NCBI RefSeq assembly: GCF_004116495.1
Contig: NZ_PDKC01000022.1
Coordinates: 1-50,967 of the forward strand
Direction of reading: 5' to 3'
Length of the DNA: 50,967 nt
Source: Arcobacter sp. CECT 8985
Lineage (GTDB): Bacteria > Campylobacterota > Campylobacteria > Campylobacterales > Arcobacteraceae
The position numbers and the translations under genes were made by a program. Below, piece after piece: positions 1 to 8,763 of the stretch. Positions within the stretch are counted from its first letter, which is position 1. Each line of letters starts with the position of its first letter. Under the pieces are notes generated by a model that saw only the letters and a program-made list of their open reading frames with translations, was not told where the DNA came from and did no database searches.

Positions 1-551
1 TTACAGGAGATATAATTGATTGTAAAGTAAAAAAAATAAAAAAGCAACTACAAATATTAAATAATTTAAAAAAAGTATATTTTATTAGTGGTAACCATGA
101 CTTAGTTTATGGAATAAAAGATTTAGAAAAAGTATTAGATAACTTTAATTTTATGGATAATAAAACACTATTTATTAAATATAATAATAAAGACATTGCA
201 TTAGCTGGACTTAGTGATAGGTTTTCTAAATTTTTTAAAATTAAAAGAGATGAAAGAAAAATATTAAATTTTTTAAAACAAAATAATAATTCTATTTTAT
301 TAGCACATCAACCAAAAGATTATTACTTTGCAGTAAATACAAATACCAATCTTTTTTTATGTGGTCATACCCATGGAGGACAAATATTTCCTTTTCATTA
401 TCTCGTGAAATTAGTTCAACCATTTTTAGCAGGACTTTTTTATAAAGCAAGTAGTGCAATATATGTAAATAAAGGTCTTGGGACTTGGGGATTTGACTTT
501 AGATATAAAGCAAACAATGAAATTACACTACTTAAATTAATATATAAATAG
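1..551 (+). CDS. Metallophosphoesterase, 5'-truncated by window edge
   Basis: The reading frame is open from base 3 and continues from outside the window, so only the C-terminal part (about 182 residues) is present. Metallophosphoesterase motifs are visible in order: TGDIID near the window edge, SGNHD, AHQP, and the closing GHTHGGQIFP metal-binding motif. This order and the GGQ following GHTH fit the YkuE-type membrane-associated phosphoesterases, which hydrolyse phosphodiester or pyrophosphate bonds in lipid-related substrates. The internal ATG at 153 lies after the GNHD motif and cannot be the real start. The substrate cannot be told from the sequence. A response-regulator gene follows 63 bases later on the same strand. 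Confidence 0.85.
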   Translation, partial: TGDIIDCKVKKIKKQLQILNNLKKVYFISGNHDLVYGIKDLEKVLDNFNFMDNKTLFIKYNNKDIALAGLSDRFSKFFKIKRDERKILNFLKQNNNSILLAHQPKDYYFAVNTNTNLFLCGHTHGGQIFPFHYLVKLVQPFLAGLFYKASSAIYVNKGLGTWGFDFRYKANNEITLLKLIYK

Positions 552-552
552 A

Positions 553-589
553 TATTCATTTAATATTCATATTGTTTTTATATTATAAT
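553..589 (+). promoter_or_regulatory. Putative promoter with 11-bp-spaced direct repeat
   Basis: Two copies of TATTCAT (553-559 and 564-570) lie exactly 11 bp apart, the one-helical-turn spacing used by OmpR/PhoB-family regulators. A TATAAT match at 584-589 follows, 25 bases before the response-regulator ATG. Autoregulation is an inference. The repeat differs from the ATTAAC repeat in front of the eptA-like gene, so a shared regulator is not proven. Confidence 0.35.
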
Positions 590-614
590 ACATAATCTAA
601 AAACAGAGGTTTTC

Positions 615-1286
615 ATGAAAATTTTAGTAATTGAAGATGATGAAAAAATTATAAATTTTTTAAAAAAGGGATTGGAAGAAGAATCATATATTGTTGATTA
701 TTCTTTAAATGGAGATGAAGGAATTTATCTTGCAACTGTAAATGAATATGATTTAATACTTCTTGATATTATGATTCCTATAAAAGATGGAATAGAAGTT
801 TGTAAAACACTTAGAAATTCAAATATAAATACCCCAATAATAATGTTAACTGCGAAAGATTCCATTGAAGATAAAATAAAAGGTTTAGATATAGGTGCAA
901 ATGATTATTTAGCAAAACCTTTTTCATTTAGTGAATTGCTTGCAAGAATAAGAGTACAACTAAGAACTAACTTTTCAAATCAAACCACAACACTTAAAAT
1001 AGATGATTTAGAATTAAATCTCTTAACAAAAACAGCAACAAGAGCAGGAGATAATATAAATTTAACAGCAAAAGAGTTTGCACTTTTAGAATATCTAATA
1101 AAAAACAAAGATAGAGTTTTATCTGAAAGTGTTATAAGTTCAGCACTTAGTAATATGGATGATACTAATATTAGTAATATTGTAAATGTATATATTTATA
1201 GATTAAGAAACAAAATTGATAAGCCTTATGAAAAAAAACTTATCAAAACACTAAGAGGGTTAGGATTTAAAATAAGTGATGACTAA
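615..1286 (+). CDS. OmpR-family response regulator
   Basis: A 223-residue two-domain regulator. The N-terminal receiver carries the acidic pair near residues 8-10, the phospho-acceptor Asp at residue 51 (LLDIMIP), the Thr of MLTAKD and the Lys of AKPF. The C-terminal half is a winged-helix DNA-binding domain ending in the typical RGLGFKI segment. It overlaps the downstream histidine kinase gene, so the two are a co-translated pair. Gene order (regulator, kinase, phosphoethanolamine transferase, diacylglycerol kinase) resembles the PmrAB/eptA arrangement of Gram-negative envelope-stress loci; the role in envelope modification is inferred from that context. Confidence 0.93.
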   Translation: MKILVIEDDEKIINFLKKGLEEESYIVDYSLNGDEGIYLATVNEYDLILLDIMIPIKDGIEVCKTLRNSNINTPIIMLTAKDSIEDKIKGLDIGANDYLAKPFSFSELLARIRVQLRTNFSNQTTTLKIDDLELNLLTKTATRAGDNINLTAKEFALLEYLIKNKDRVLSESVISSALSNMDDTNISNIVNVYIYRLRNKIDKPYEKKLIKTLRGLGFKISDD

Positions 1287-2649
1287 TTTATCTATTAAAA
1301 AAAAGCTATTAATTTATAATATAATTATACAAACTATAATTTTATTGTTATTCTCTTTTTCATTATATAAAACATTAGAGTCTTCTTCTAAAGATAAACT
1401 TGAAGCAACTTTAAAAGTAATTGTTCTTGATATTGTTGATGATATTGTTGAACATAAAGATAAACTTACTAAAAGAGTTTTTAATGAAGAAAAAGAGTAT
1501 AAATTTAAACCTTTGTATATTAGACTTCTAAAAATAGAAGATAATTATAAAATAATAAACTCAACAACATTTCCAAATGATATAAAAGAAAATATTAAAG
1601 ATTTAAAAAGTATATCTAAAAATAGCATTGTATTTAGATATCAAAAAAACTATATAATTAGTAAAATAAATATATATATAAATAATAAAAGCTATGTTCT
1701 TGAAGTTGCTACTAATTTTGATGCAATAAGTTCTACATTGGATAATATATTATATATACTATTTTTTATAGTTCCAATTATTTTAATAATTTCAATTATT
1801 GCAGGTTATTTTTTGATTCTTAAATCCTTTGCACCAGTAGAAAAAATGTTAAATAATCTAAAAAATATAAATGCTAGTGATTTATCAAAAAGATTAGAAG
1901 CAAAAAATATGAATGATGAGATAGATTTATTAGCAAATGAGATAAATAATCTATTAAAAAGACTTGAAATATCATTTGAAAAAACTTCTCAATTTAGTAG
2001 CGATGCATCCCATGAATTAAAAACCCCACTTACAATTATTAGAGGTGAGATAGAAATTGCATTAAGAAAAGACAGATCAATAAAAGAGTACAAAAATAGT
2101 TTTGAAAACTGCTTAGATGAAATTCTAGTAATCCAACAAACAATTGATGATTTACTATTTTTGGCAAAAGAAGAGTATGAAGTTTTAGAAAATACTAAAG
2201 AGGAAATATATCTTGATGAGGTTACAAATGAAGCATATAAAGAGATGCTTTCATTTTCTAAATTAAAGCAGATAAAACTCTTATGTGAAATAGATGAACC
2301 AATTCAAATAAAAGGTCACCACAAACTACTTAAAATTGCAATAAAAAATATCATTAAAAATGCTATTACTTTTAGTTATAAAAATGAAAATGTATACATA
2401 AAAAATTATAGTGATGATAAGTATTATATTATTAGTATTGAAGATAAAGGAATTGGTATTTCAAAAGATGATCAAAAGAAAATTTTTGAAAAGTTTTTTA
2501 GAACTGATAAAAGCCGTAATAAAGAGTCTGGTGGGACAGGACTTGGGATGTCAATTGTTGAAAAAATAGTAAAAATACATAAAGGAAAAATTGAACTTGA
2601 AAGCCAAGAAAATAAAGGAACTAAAGTATTCTTTAAATTCAAAAAATGA
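1276..2649 (+). CDS. Sensor histidine kinase (HisKA/HATPase)
   Basis: A 457-residue membrane kinase. A first membrane helix (about residues 10-30) and a second (about 155-180) enclose a periplasmic domain of about 125 residues with no recognised motif. A HAMP linker, the phospho-acceptor His near residue 246 (SHELKTPL), an N-box (NIIKNAITFS), and G-boxes (DKGIGIS, GGTGLGMSI) follow. It starts within the 3' end of the response-regulator gene; GTG 1276 and ATG 1279 are both possible, giving an overlap of 11 or 8 bases. It is the likely partner of the preceding regulator. The ligand is unknown; a cationic-peptide or membrane-stress signal would fit the downstream genes but is inference. Confidence 0.93.
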   Translation: MMTNLSIKKKLLIYNIIIQTIILLLFSFSLYKTLESSSKDKLEATLKVIVLDIVDDIVEHKDKLTKRVFNEEKEYKFKPLYIRLLKIEDNYKIINSTTFPNDIKENIKDLKSISKNSIVFRYQKNYIISKINIYINNKSYVLEVATNFDAISSTLDNILYILFFIVPIILIISIIAGYFLILKSFAPVEKMLNNLKNINASDLSKRLEAKNMNDEIDLLANEINNLLKRLEISFEKTSQFSSDASHELKTPLTIIRGEIEIALRKDRSIKEYKNSFENCLDEILVIQQTIDDLLFLAKEEYEVLENTKEEIYLDEVTNEAYKEMLSFSKLKQIKLLCEIDEPIQIKGHHKLLKIAIKNIIKNAITFSYKNENVYIKNYSDDKYYIISIEDKGIGISKDDQKKIFEKFFRTDKSRNKESGGTGLGMSIVEKIVKIHKGKIELESQENKGTKVFFKFKK

Positions 2650-2672
2650 ATATGAATTTTTTTTCATAAAAC

Positions 2673-2700
2673 ATTAAATTTTTATTAACTTTACATTAAC
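2673..2700 (+). promoter_or_regulatory. Triple 11-bp-period repeat, candidate OmpR-family operator
   Basis: ATTAAA (2673), ATTAAC (2684) and ATTAAC (2695) recur with an exact 11-bp period. The last copy ends 21 bp before a TATAAT box at 2722-2727, so the repeats lie where a -35 element would be. This is the typical architecture of promoters activated by OmpR/PhoB/PmrA-like regulators, and such a regulator is encoded two genes upstream. Regulator identity is inferred. Confidence 0.5.
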
Positions 2701-2724
2701 CTAATATTGATGGTTACCCTATAT

Positions 2725-2750
2725 AATTCCTTTAACAATTTAAAGGAATT
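2725..2750 (+). promoter_or_regulatory. Perfect 11-bp palindrome overlapping the SD of the eptA-like gene
   Basis: AATTCCTTTAA (2725-2735) and its exact reverse complement (2740-2750) flank a CAAT loop. The right arm contains the Shine-Dalgarno sequence AAAGGA, and the ATG follows at 2753. In RNA this would be a ribosome-site-masking hairpin. If the TATAAT at 2722-2727 is the -10 box, the left arm would be only partly transcribed, and the element would then be a DNA operator or chance symmetry. Confidence 0.4.
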
Positions 2751-2752
2751 AT

Positions 2753-4363
2753 ATGAAAAAAATATCCCAATATAAACTTATCATTTATGTATCATTACTC
2801 TTTACAGTTTTTTACAATTTTTCATTTTTTAAAAACTTCTTTTTAGCTTATAATTTTACTGGAATTAATATCATTTATACTATTAGTGTTTTCTTTACAC
2901 TATTTTTGTTTATTAGTTTTGTTCTATCTTTATTAAGCTCTAGATACTATGTAAAACCATTTTTAATTATTTTATTAATGGTTTCATCATTTACTGCTTA
3001 TTTTATGGATACATATAATATAGTTGTTGATAAAGAAATGATTAGAAATGCTTTAGAAACAAATCTAAATGAAAGTCTTGATTTATTTAGTTTTCAATTA
3101 GTTTTATATGTTGTTTTTTTAGGAATTATTCCAAGTTTTTTAATTTATAAAACAAATATAGACTATGGCACATTTAAAAAAGAAATTTTAAAAAAATTAA
3201 AAACTCTAATACTAATTTTACTTCTTATTATTATTACACTTTTTAGTACAAGTAAATTTTATACATCATTTTTTAGAGAACATAAAACATTAAAATATTA
3301 TGCAAATCCTACTTATTGGATGTTTGCAATAGTAAACTATACAAATAAAACATATTTTAAAAAGAAGATTGTTATTAAAAAAGTAGGAAAAAATGCCCTT
3401 ATTGATGAATTACCTGAAGATAAAAAAGAATTAATTATTATGGTTGTTGGGGAAGCTACAAGAGCAGATAGATTTTCATTAAATGGTTATAAAAAAGATA
3501 CAAATCCTTTATTAGAAAAAGAAGATATATATAATTTTTCTAATATGTCATCATGTGGAACATCTACTGCGTACTCCGTGCCTTGTATGTTTTCAAAATT
3601 TACTAGAAAAAACTATAGTCATAATAAAGCAATTTCAAATGAAAATGTATTGGATGTATTAAAACATACAAAAGATGTAAATATTTTATGGAGAGATAAC
3701 AACTCTTCATCAAAAGGTGTTGCCTTAAGAGTAAAATATGAAGATTATAAATCACCTAAATTAAATACAATTTGTGAAGATGGTGAATGTAGAGATGAAG
3801 GGATGTTAGTAGGATTAGATAAATTTATAAAAAATAGTGGGAAAAAAGATATTTTAATTATTCTTCATCAAATGGGTAATCATGGACCTGCATATTACAA
3901 AAGATATCCTAAAAGATTTGAAAAATTTAAACCTATTTGTAAAACAAATCAATTAGAAAAATGTACAAAAGAAGAGATTTCAAATGCATATGACAATGCA
4001 ATTTTACATACTGATTATTTCTTATCAAAAGTAATAAATTTTCTAAAACCATATTCTAAAAAATATGAAACTGCAATGTTTTATATGAGTGATCATGGAG
4101 AAAGTCTTGGTGAAAATGGAGTTTATTTACATGGAATGCCTTATTTTATGGCTCCAGTTGAACAAACTCATATTGCTTCACTTATGTGGTTTGGTGATAG
4201 TATGAAAAAAGAATTAAATTTAAAACAACTAAATAAGATAAAAGATAAAAACTTATCTCAAGACAATTTATTTCATACACTTCTTGGATTATTTGAAGTA
4301 AAAACAGATGTTTATGATAAAAACCTAGATATATTATCTACTGTTAGAAAAGAAGAAAAATGA
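2753..4363 (+). CDS. eptA: Phosphoethanolamine transferase (EptA/EptC/MCR family)
   Basis: A 536-residue inner-membrane enzyme with about five N-terminal transmembrane helices (to about residue 175) and a periplasmic alkaline-phosphatase-fold domain. Family residues are present: Glu in VVGEATRADR, the nucleophilic Thr near 270 in SCGTSTAYSVPCMFS, His377 in NHGPAYYKRYP, Asp447-His448 in SDHGES and His460 in LHGMP. The Cys pairs around the active site (SSCGT/VPCMF, ICEDGEC, ICKTN/EKCTK) match the disulfide pattern of the family. It transfers phosphoethanolamine from phosphatidylethanolamine to lipid A or other surface acceptors and releases diacylglycerol. The acceptor cannot be told here; the Campylobacter jejuni relative EptC modifies lipid A, heptose and flagellar rod protein. 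The stop overlaps the start of dgkA. Confidence 0.92.
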   Translation: MKKISQYKLIIYVSLLFTVFYNFSFFKNFFLAYNFTGINIIYTISVFFTLFLFISFVLSLLSSRYYVKPFLIILLMVSSFTAYFMDTYNIVVDKEMIRNALETNLNESLDLFSFQLVLYVVFLGIIPSFLIYKTNIDYGTFKKEILKKLKTLILILLLIIITLFSTSKFYTSFFREHKTLKYYANPTYWMFAIVNYTNKTYFKKKIVIKKVGKNALIDELPEDKKELIIMVVGEATRADRFSLNGYKKDTNPLLEKEDIYNFSNMSSCGTSTAYSVPCMFSKFTRKNYSHNKAISNENVLDVLKHTKDVNILWRDNNSSSKGVALRVKYEDYKSPKLNTICEDGECRDEGMLVGLDKFIKNSGKKDILIILHQMGNHGPAYYKRYPKRFEKFKPICKTNQLEKCTKEEISNAYDNAILHTDYFLSKVINFLKPYSKKYETAMFYMSDHGESLGENGVYLHGMPYFMAPVEQTHIASLMWFGDSMKKELNLKQLNKIKDKNLSQDNLFHTLLGLFEVKTDVYDKNLDILSTVRKEEK

Positions 4364-4716
4364 GAAACCAACCAAAATATAATATATTCAAGAATACTTC
4401 ATATGCAATTGAAGGATTAAAAGATTTAATAAAAAGTGAAAGTTCATTTAAAATTGAACTTTTTCTTTCTGTTATTTTAATTCCTATAATTTTTTTAGTA
4501 GATCAATCACTAACAAATAAATTACTTTTATTTATAACTTTTAGTGGAGTTTTATTAGCTGAAATAATAAATAGTGCAATTGAAAGAACTGTTGATTTAG
4601 TAACTTTAGAATTTCATCATATGGCAAAAAGAGCAAAAGATGTTGGAAGTGCAATTGTTTTTATAAGTATATCTATTTGTACAATTACTTGGCTATGTAT
4701 TCTATTAAATTTATAA
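4360..4716 (+). CDS. dgkA: Diacylglycerol kinase DgkA
   Basis: A 118-residue integral membrane protein of the usual DgkA length with three predicted helices and the signature EIINSAIERTVD around residues 68-79, which supplies the catalytic Glu and metal ligands. It phosphorylates diacylglycerol to phosphatidic acid at the inner membrane. The ATG lies inside the ATGA overlap with the preceding eptA-like gene, implying translational coupling. The pairing makes biochemical sense because phosphoethanolamine transfer from phosphatidylethanolamine leaves diacylglycerol that DgkA recycles. The same neighbour relation is known from mobile mcr-3 loci. Confidence 0.93.
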   Translation: MRNQPKYNIFKNTSYAIEGLKDLIKSESSFKIELFLSVILIPIIFLVDQSLTNKLLLFITFSGVLLAEIINSAIERTVDLVTLEFHHMAKRAKDVGSAIVFISISICTITWLCILLNL

Positions 4717-4904
4717 AACTTCATAAAATATTATTTTTAGGTGCTTTATTTAAAAAAAGTAAAAAAAATTTTACCATATTTAAATACACTTTTATGTTAT
4801 CTTAGTTAATATTCTGCCTTAGATTTGTGTAACAAATTGACATCTTGATTCTTCTTTCAAGTTCTGTCTAAAACTACTTAATTTAACTCTTTGTAGGGGT
4901 ATAT

Positions 4905-6101
4905 ATGAATTTTTGGAAAAATTTCAAAAAAAATTTTTTAGTTAATTTTTGGTCACCAATTCCTGCAGTAATTGCACTTGGTATTTTGTCTGCTTATTAT
5001 TTTGGGATAACAGGAACATATTGGGCTGTTACTGGTGAATTCACTAGATGGGGAGGACATATTTTACAAGCTTTTGGTGTAGATTTATCAACATGGGGTT
5101 ATTATCAAATAATGCACATGGATGGTAACTCATTTACAAGAGTTGATGGGGTTATGATTATTGGTATGTTTGCTGGGTGTATTGCAGCTGCATTTTGGGG
5201 TAATAATATAAAATTAAGAATTCCATCAAGTAAAATTAGAGTATTTCAAGCACTTTTTGGAGGAATTATTGCAGGTTTTGGTGCTAGACTTGGTATGGGT
5301 TGTAATCTTGCAAGTTTTTTTACAGGGATTCCTCAATTTTCTCTTCATGCATGGATTTTTACAATAGCAATGATTATAGGTGTATATTTTGGTGCAAAAT
5401 TTACGCTTTTACCTATGTTTAGATCAAAAATGAAAATGAAAAAAGTATCTTGTGTTAAACCTTTAGAAAAAGATGAAACAAAAGTTAATAATGTATTTAA
5501 ATTAGGAAGTATTGTTTTTATTGCAATAATTTTATGGGCTTTATATTTAATCTTTTTTCAACATAGTACAAAACTTGGTATGGCAATGCTTTTTGGTAGT
5601 GCATTTGGATTAATTATTGCAAAAGCACAAATTTGTTTTACATCAGCTTTTAGAGATTTATTTATTACAGGAAGAAGCCAAATGGCTAAAGCAATTGTAA
5701 TTGGTATGATTGTTGCAACTATTGGTGTATTTTCTTATATTACGCTTGGACAACCACCAAAAATTATGTGGGCAGGACCAAATGCAATTATTGGTGGATT
5801 ACTATTTGGATTTGGTATTGTACTTGCAGGTGGTTGCGAATGTGGTTGGATGTATAGAGCTGTTGAAGGTCAAGTTCACTTTTGGATTGTGGGAATTGGT
5901 AATGTAATTGGTTCAACTCTTTTAGCATTTGTATGGGATGATTTATCATTAAGTTTAGCAACAAGCTGGCCAAAAATAAATTTATTAGAATCATTTGGAA
6001 ATTACGGTGGTTTATTTTTAAATTATGGATTACTATTTTTACTTTTTTTAGCAATTTTAGTTTTAGAAAAAAGATATTTAAATAAATCAATAAATAGATA
6101 A
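4905..6101 (+). CDS. yedE: YeeE/YedE-family membrane transporter (FdhT-like)
   Basis: A 398-residue protein with about ten transmembrane helices. Two inverted halves each carry a conserved small-residue/Cys motif: RLGMGCNLASFFTG in the first half and LAGGCECGWMYRA in the second. Such cysteines in the YeeE/YedE family relay thiosulfate or related sulfur species across the membrane. The next gene, 10 bases downstream, encodes a TusA-like protein with CPYP. The pair matches the fdhT-fdhU arrangement of Campylobacter jejuni, which is needed for selenium-dependent formate dehydrogenase biogenesis, and E. coli yedE-yedF. Sulfur versus selenium transport cannot be decided from sequence. Start ATG follows a GTAGGGG ribosome site. 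Confidence 0.85.
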   Translation: MNFWKNFKKNFLVNFWSPIPAVIALGILSAYYFGITGTYWAVTGEFTRWGGHILQAFGVDLSTWGYYQIMHMDGNSFTRVDGVMIIGMFAGCIAAAFWGNNIKLRIPSSKIRVFQALFGGIIAGFGARLGMGCNLASFFTGIPQFSLHAWIFTIAMIIGVYFGAKFTLLPMFRSKMKMKKVSCVKPLEKDETKVNNVFKLGSIVFIAIILWALYLIFFQHSTKLGMAMLFGSAFGLIIAKAQICFTSAFRDLFITGRSQMAKAIVIGMIVATIGVFSYITLGQPPKIMWAGPNAIIGGLLFGFGIVLAGGCECGWMYRAVEGQVHFWIVGIGNVIGSTLLAFVWDDLSLSLATSWPKINLLESFGNYGGLFLNYGLLFLLFLAILVLEKRYLNKSINR

Positions 6102-6111
6102 AGGAAAGTAG

Positions 6112-6351
6112 ATGAAAATAGAAGAAATTATTCCAGATTTTAGACTTGATATGCAAGGTGAACCTTGTCCTTATCCAGCATTTAATGCACTTGAAGCAAT
6201 GAAAGATTTGCAAAAAGGACAAATTCTTGAAGTAATAAGTGATTGTCCACAAAGTATTAATAATATTCCAGCTGATGCAAAAGCACATGGATATAAAGTA
6301 TTAGATGTTGATAGTAGTGGTCCAACAATTAGATACATAATAAAAAAATAG
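6112..6351 (+). CDS. yedF: TusA/YedF-family sulfurtransferase-like protein (FdhU-like)
   Basis: A 79-residue single-domain SirA/TusA-fold protein. The active Cys lies in GEPCPYPA near residue 20; the CPYP variant is typical of YedF rather than CPEP of TusA. A second conserved segment, ISDCPQSINNIP (about residues 42-53), is characteristic of FdhU/YedF partners of YedE transporters. It probably receives sulfur or selenium from the adjacent membrane protein in the cytoplasm. It is co-transcribed with the preceding gene (10-base gap, AAAGGAAAG ribosome site). Confidence 0.87.
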   Translation: MKIEEIIPDFRLDMQGEPCPYPAFNALEAMKDLQKGQILEVISDCPQSINNIPADAKAHGYKVLDVDSSGPTIRYIIKK

Positions 6352-6405
6352 TCTTTACATTTACAATTTTGTTGTATAATACTGCTCATTTTTTAAGGAT
6401 TATAT

Positions 6406-7326
6406 ATGAATTATCAAAAGATATTAGAAGATATAAAAGAACAGATTCAACCAGAACTAAATAAAGGAAATGTTGCAGATTATATTCCTGCACTTAAAAA
6501 TGTAAAAGAAGATGATTTTGCAATGAGTATAAGACTTTTAGATGGGCAAACATTTAATGTTGGCTGCTTTGATAAGAAATTTTCTATTCAAAGTATTTCT
6601 AAAGTCTTTACTTATTCAATGGCACTTAATATTTATAGCAAAGAACTTTATAATAGAGTTTGGTATGAACCATCAGGTAATCCTTTTAACTCGTTAATTC
6701 AACTTGAATATGAAAAAGGAATACCAAGAAATCCTTTTATAAATGCAGGTGCAATTGTTACAACTGATAGCTTAATAACTCACTTTAAAGATAAAAATAT
6801 TGCAATTAAAAAAATAAATGATTTTATAAATAATCTTTGTGCAGATGAAATATTAATTAATGAAGATATTTATATGTCAGAGTTAAAAACAGGGCATAGA
6901 AATAGAGCATTAGCAAATCTTATGAAAAGTTTTTCAAATATAAAAAATCCTATAAATAGCACACTTGAAACATACTTTAAACACTGTTCATTTATGATGA
7001 ATACTCAACAATTAGCAACTTCAATGATTTTTTTAGCAAATCATGGGAAAAATCCATTAACAAATGAAGAGTATATTACTTCATCAAAAGCAAAAAGAAT
7101 TAACTCTTTGATGCTAACTTGTGGTCATTATGATGCATCAGGAGATTTTGCTTTTCATGTTGGTCTACCAGGTAAAAGTGGTGTAGGAGGAGGAATCGTT
7201 GCAATTGTTCCTAAAAAAATGGCAATTTGTGTATATTCACCAAAATTAAACTCTAAAGGTAACTCTTTAGCAGGAACAAAAGCACTTGAACTTTTTACAA
7301 CAATGACAGGATTATCAATTTTTTAA
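6406..7326 (+). CDS. glsA: Glutaminase
   Basis: A 306-residue serine-dependent glutaminase of normal family length. The catalytic SxxK motif is seen as S63-I-S-K66 in QSISKVFTY; other family segments include PSGNPFNSL, NAGAI, HYDASGDFA and the glycine-rich LPGKSGVGGGIVA near the C terminus. It hydrolyses L-glutamine to glutamate and ammonia in the cytoplasm, which may also aid acid tolerance or nitrogen supply. It has its own ribosome site (AAGGA) and a 54-base gap after the TusA-like gene; a TATAAT sequence at about 6375 could be its promoter. Confidence 0.95.
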   Translation: MNYQKILEDIKEQIQPELNKGNVADYIPALKNVKEDDFAMSIRLLDGQTFNVGCFDKKFSIQSISKVFTYSMALNIYSKELYNRVWYEPSGNPFNSLIQLEYEKGIPRNPFINAGAIVTTDSLITHFKDKNIAIKKINDFINNLCADEILINEDIYMSELKTGHRNRALANLMKSFSNIKNPINSTLETYFKHCSFMMNTQQLATSMIFLANHGKNPLTNEEYITSSKAKRINSLMLTCGHYDASGDFAFHVGLPGKSGVGGGIVAIVPKKMAICVYSPKLNSKGNSLAGTKALELFTTMTGLSIF

Positions 7327-7406
7327 ATGAAAATTTAGTAACATAAAATTCACTTATTATTCATATTTATATTTTATAATTTATTATATTTATAAAGGAA
7401 TATTAG

Positions 7407-8132
7407 ATGAACAAATCATATATTTGGACTCTTCCTACAAGAGTTTTTCATTGGCTTTTTGTAGTTACTATATTAATTGCATTTTTAACAGATGATGATA
7501 AATTGCTTTTTTATCATGCAATAGCTGGATACTGTATATTTATACTTTTAGTTTTTAGATTTTCTTGGGGTTTTATGGGTCCAAAATTCTCTAAATTTAA
7601 AGATTTTGATTTAAATATAAAATCAATGAAAACTTTTATAAAGTCTTTATTTATTAAAAACAGTGAATATTTAGGTCATAATCCAGTGGCATCTTATATA
7701 ATGATAGGTATGTTAATAGTTACTACTTTAATTATCATTACAGGAGCTTTTACATATGGTATTGAAGAAAAAAAAGGTCTTTTTAGTTTTTTAAGTACAG
7801 GAGTATTAAAAGATTTTAAAAGTATGGATAAAATACATGAGTTCTTTGCAAATTTATTACTATTTTTAATAGGTTTACATTTAACAGGAGTTCTATTAGA
7901 CAAATTATTACATAAACAAAAATCTGCACTTATATCTATTTTTAATGGATATAAAATTAGTAAAAGTAAACTAACTATTAAATTAAATCTTATTCAAAAA
8001 ATATTTGCACTTATAATGTTAATTTTACTAATTGCTTTTATATTTTTTAATATCATAAAACCAAATAATACTTTAGTATCATCAAATGACATAAATATAA
8101 ATACAGCTACAATAAGTACTTTTTTTGTATAA
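7407..8132 (+). CDS. Cytochrome b561 family membrane protein
   Basis: A 241-residue protein with four core membrane helices carrying candidate haem-ligand histidines: VFHW (about residue 15), FYHAIAGY (about 37), KIHEFF (about 148) and GLHLTG (about 158). This is the pattern of di-haem b-type cytochromes of the b561/hydrogenase-cytochrome group, which pass electrons between the quinone pool and a periplasmic partner. A fifth hydrophobic helix is near the C terminus (about 196-215). No partner dehydrogenase or cytochrome c lies next to it, so the electron route is unknown. Start ATG follows AAAGGAA. Confidence 0.85.
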   Translation: MNKSYIWTLPTRVFHWLFVVTILIAFLTDDDKLLFYHAIAGYCIFILLVFRFSWGFMGPKFSKFKDFDLNIKSMKTFIKSLFIKNSEYLGHNPVASYIMIGMLIVTTLIIITGAFTYGIEEKKGLFSFLSTGVLKDFKSMDKIHEFFANLLLFLIGLHLTGVLLDKLLHKQKSALISIFNGYKISKSKLTIKLNLIQKIFALIMLILLIAFIFFNIIKPNNTLVSSNDININTATISTFFV

Positions 8133-8157
8133 TTCCAATAAAAATTAAAGGTAAAAA

Positions 8158-8763
8158 ATGAGTGCATTACAATTAGCAGATATTATTGGTATTATATCTT
8201 TTGCACTCAGTGGATTTTTAATAGCAGTTCACTATAAACTAGATATTTTAGGAATATTTATTTCTTCTTTTTTAACTGCACTTGGTGGTGGAATGATAAG
8301 AGATGTTATTTCAAATAAAACTCCTTATATTTTTACTCATACAACACCTATAATTCTTGTTTTAGCAACTATTTTATTATCATTTATTTTTAAACTTCAT
8401 AATATAAATAATTTAGAAGGTAAAATTGCATTTATTGTATCTGATGCCATAGGATTATCTTCCTTTGCAATTACAGGTTCACTTGTGGCAATTGATAATG
8501 ATTTTAATTTATTAGGTATTTTAATGCTTGCATTTTTAACAGCTGTTGGAGGTGGTACAACTAGAGATATTTTGATAAATAATGTACCATTTATTTTAAT
8601 TTCTGAATTCTATGCAACTGTATCAATTATTGTAGGATTAATAACTTATATTTTACATTTTTTTGATTTAGTTAGTATTTTTTCATTAACTTTAGTTTTT
8701 ATCTTTGGTACTAGCCTTAGATTACTTGCATATTATAAAAAATGGCATCTTCCTAAATTATAG
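8158..8763 (+). CDS. Trimeric intracellular cation (TRIC) channel family protein (YadS/YicG type)
   Basis: A 201-residue membrane protein with about seven helices and an internal repeat: ALGGGMIRDVI in the first half and AVGGGTTRDIL in the second. The GGGxxRD pair is the signature of the bacterial UPF0126/TRIC family, whose members form K+-permeable trimers. It follows the cytochrome gene by 25 bases and may be in the same transcript. Its last 11 bases overlap the 3' end of the convergent purN. Confidence 0.9.
   Translation: MSALQLADIIGIISFALSGFLIAVHYKLDILGIFISSFLTALGGGMIRDVISNKTPYIFTHTTPIILVLATILLSFIFKLHNINNLEGKIAFIVSDAIGLSSFAITGSLVAIDNDFNLLGILMLAFLTAVGGGTTRDILINNVPFILISEFYATVSIIVGLITYILHFFDLVSIFSLTLVFIFGTSLRLLAYYKKWHLPKL

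Noticed and set aside
5788-6389. Minus-strand open frames opposite the YedE and TusA-like genes
   Set aside because: They are shadows of two clear plus-strand genes with family motifs, and their translations are low-complexity.
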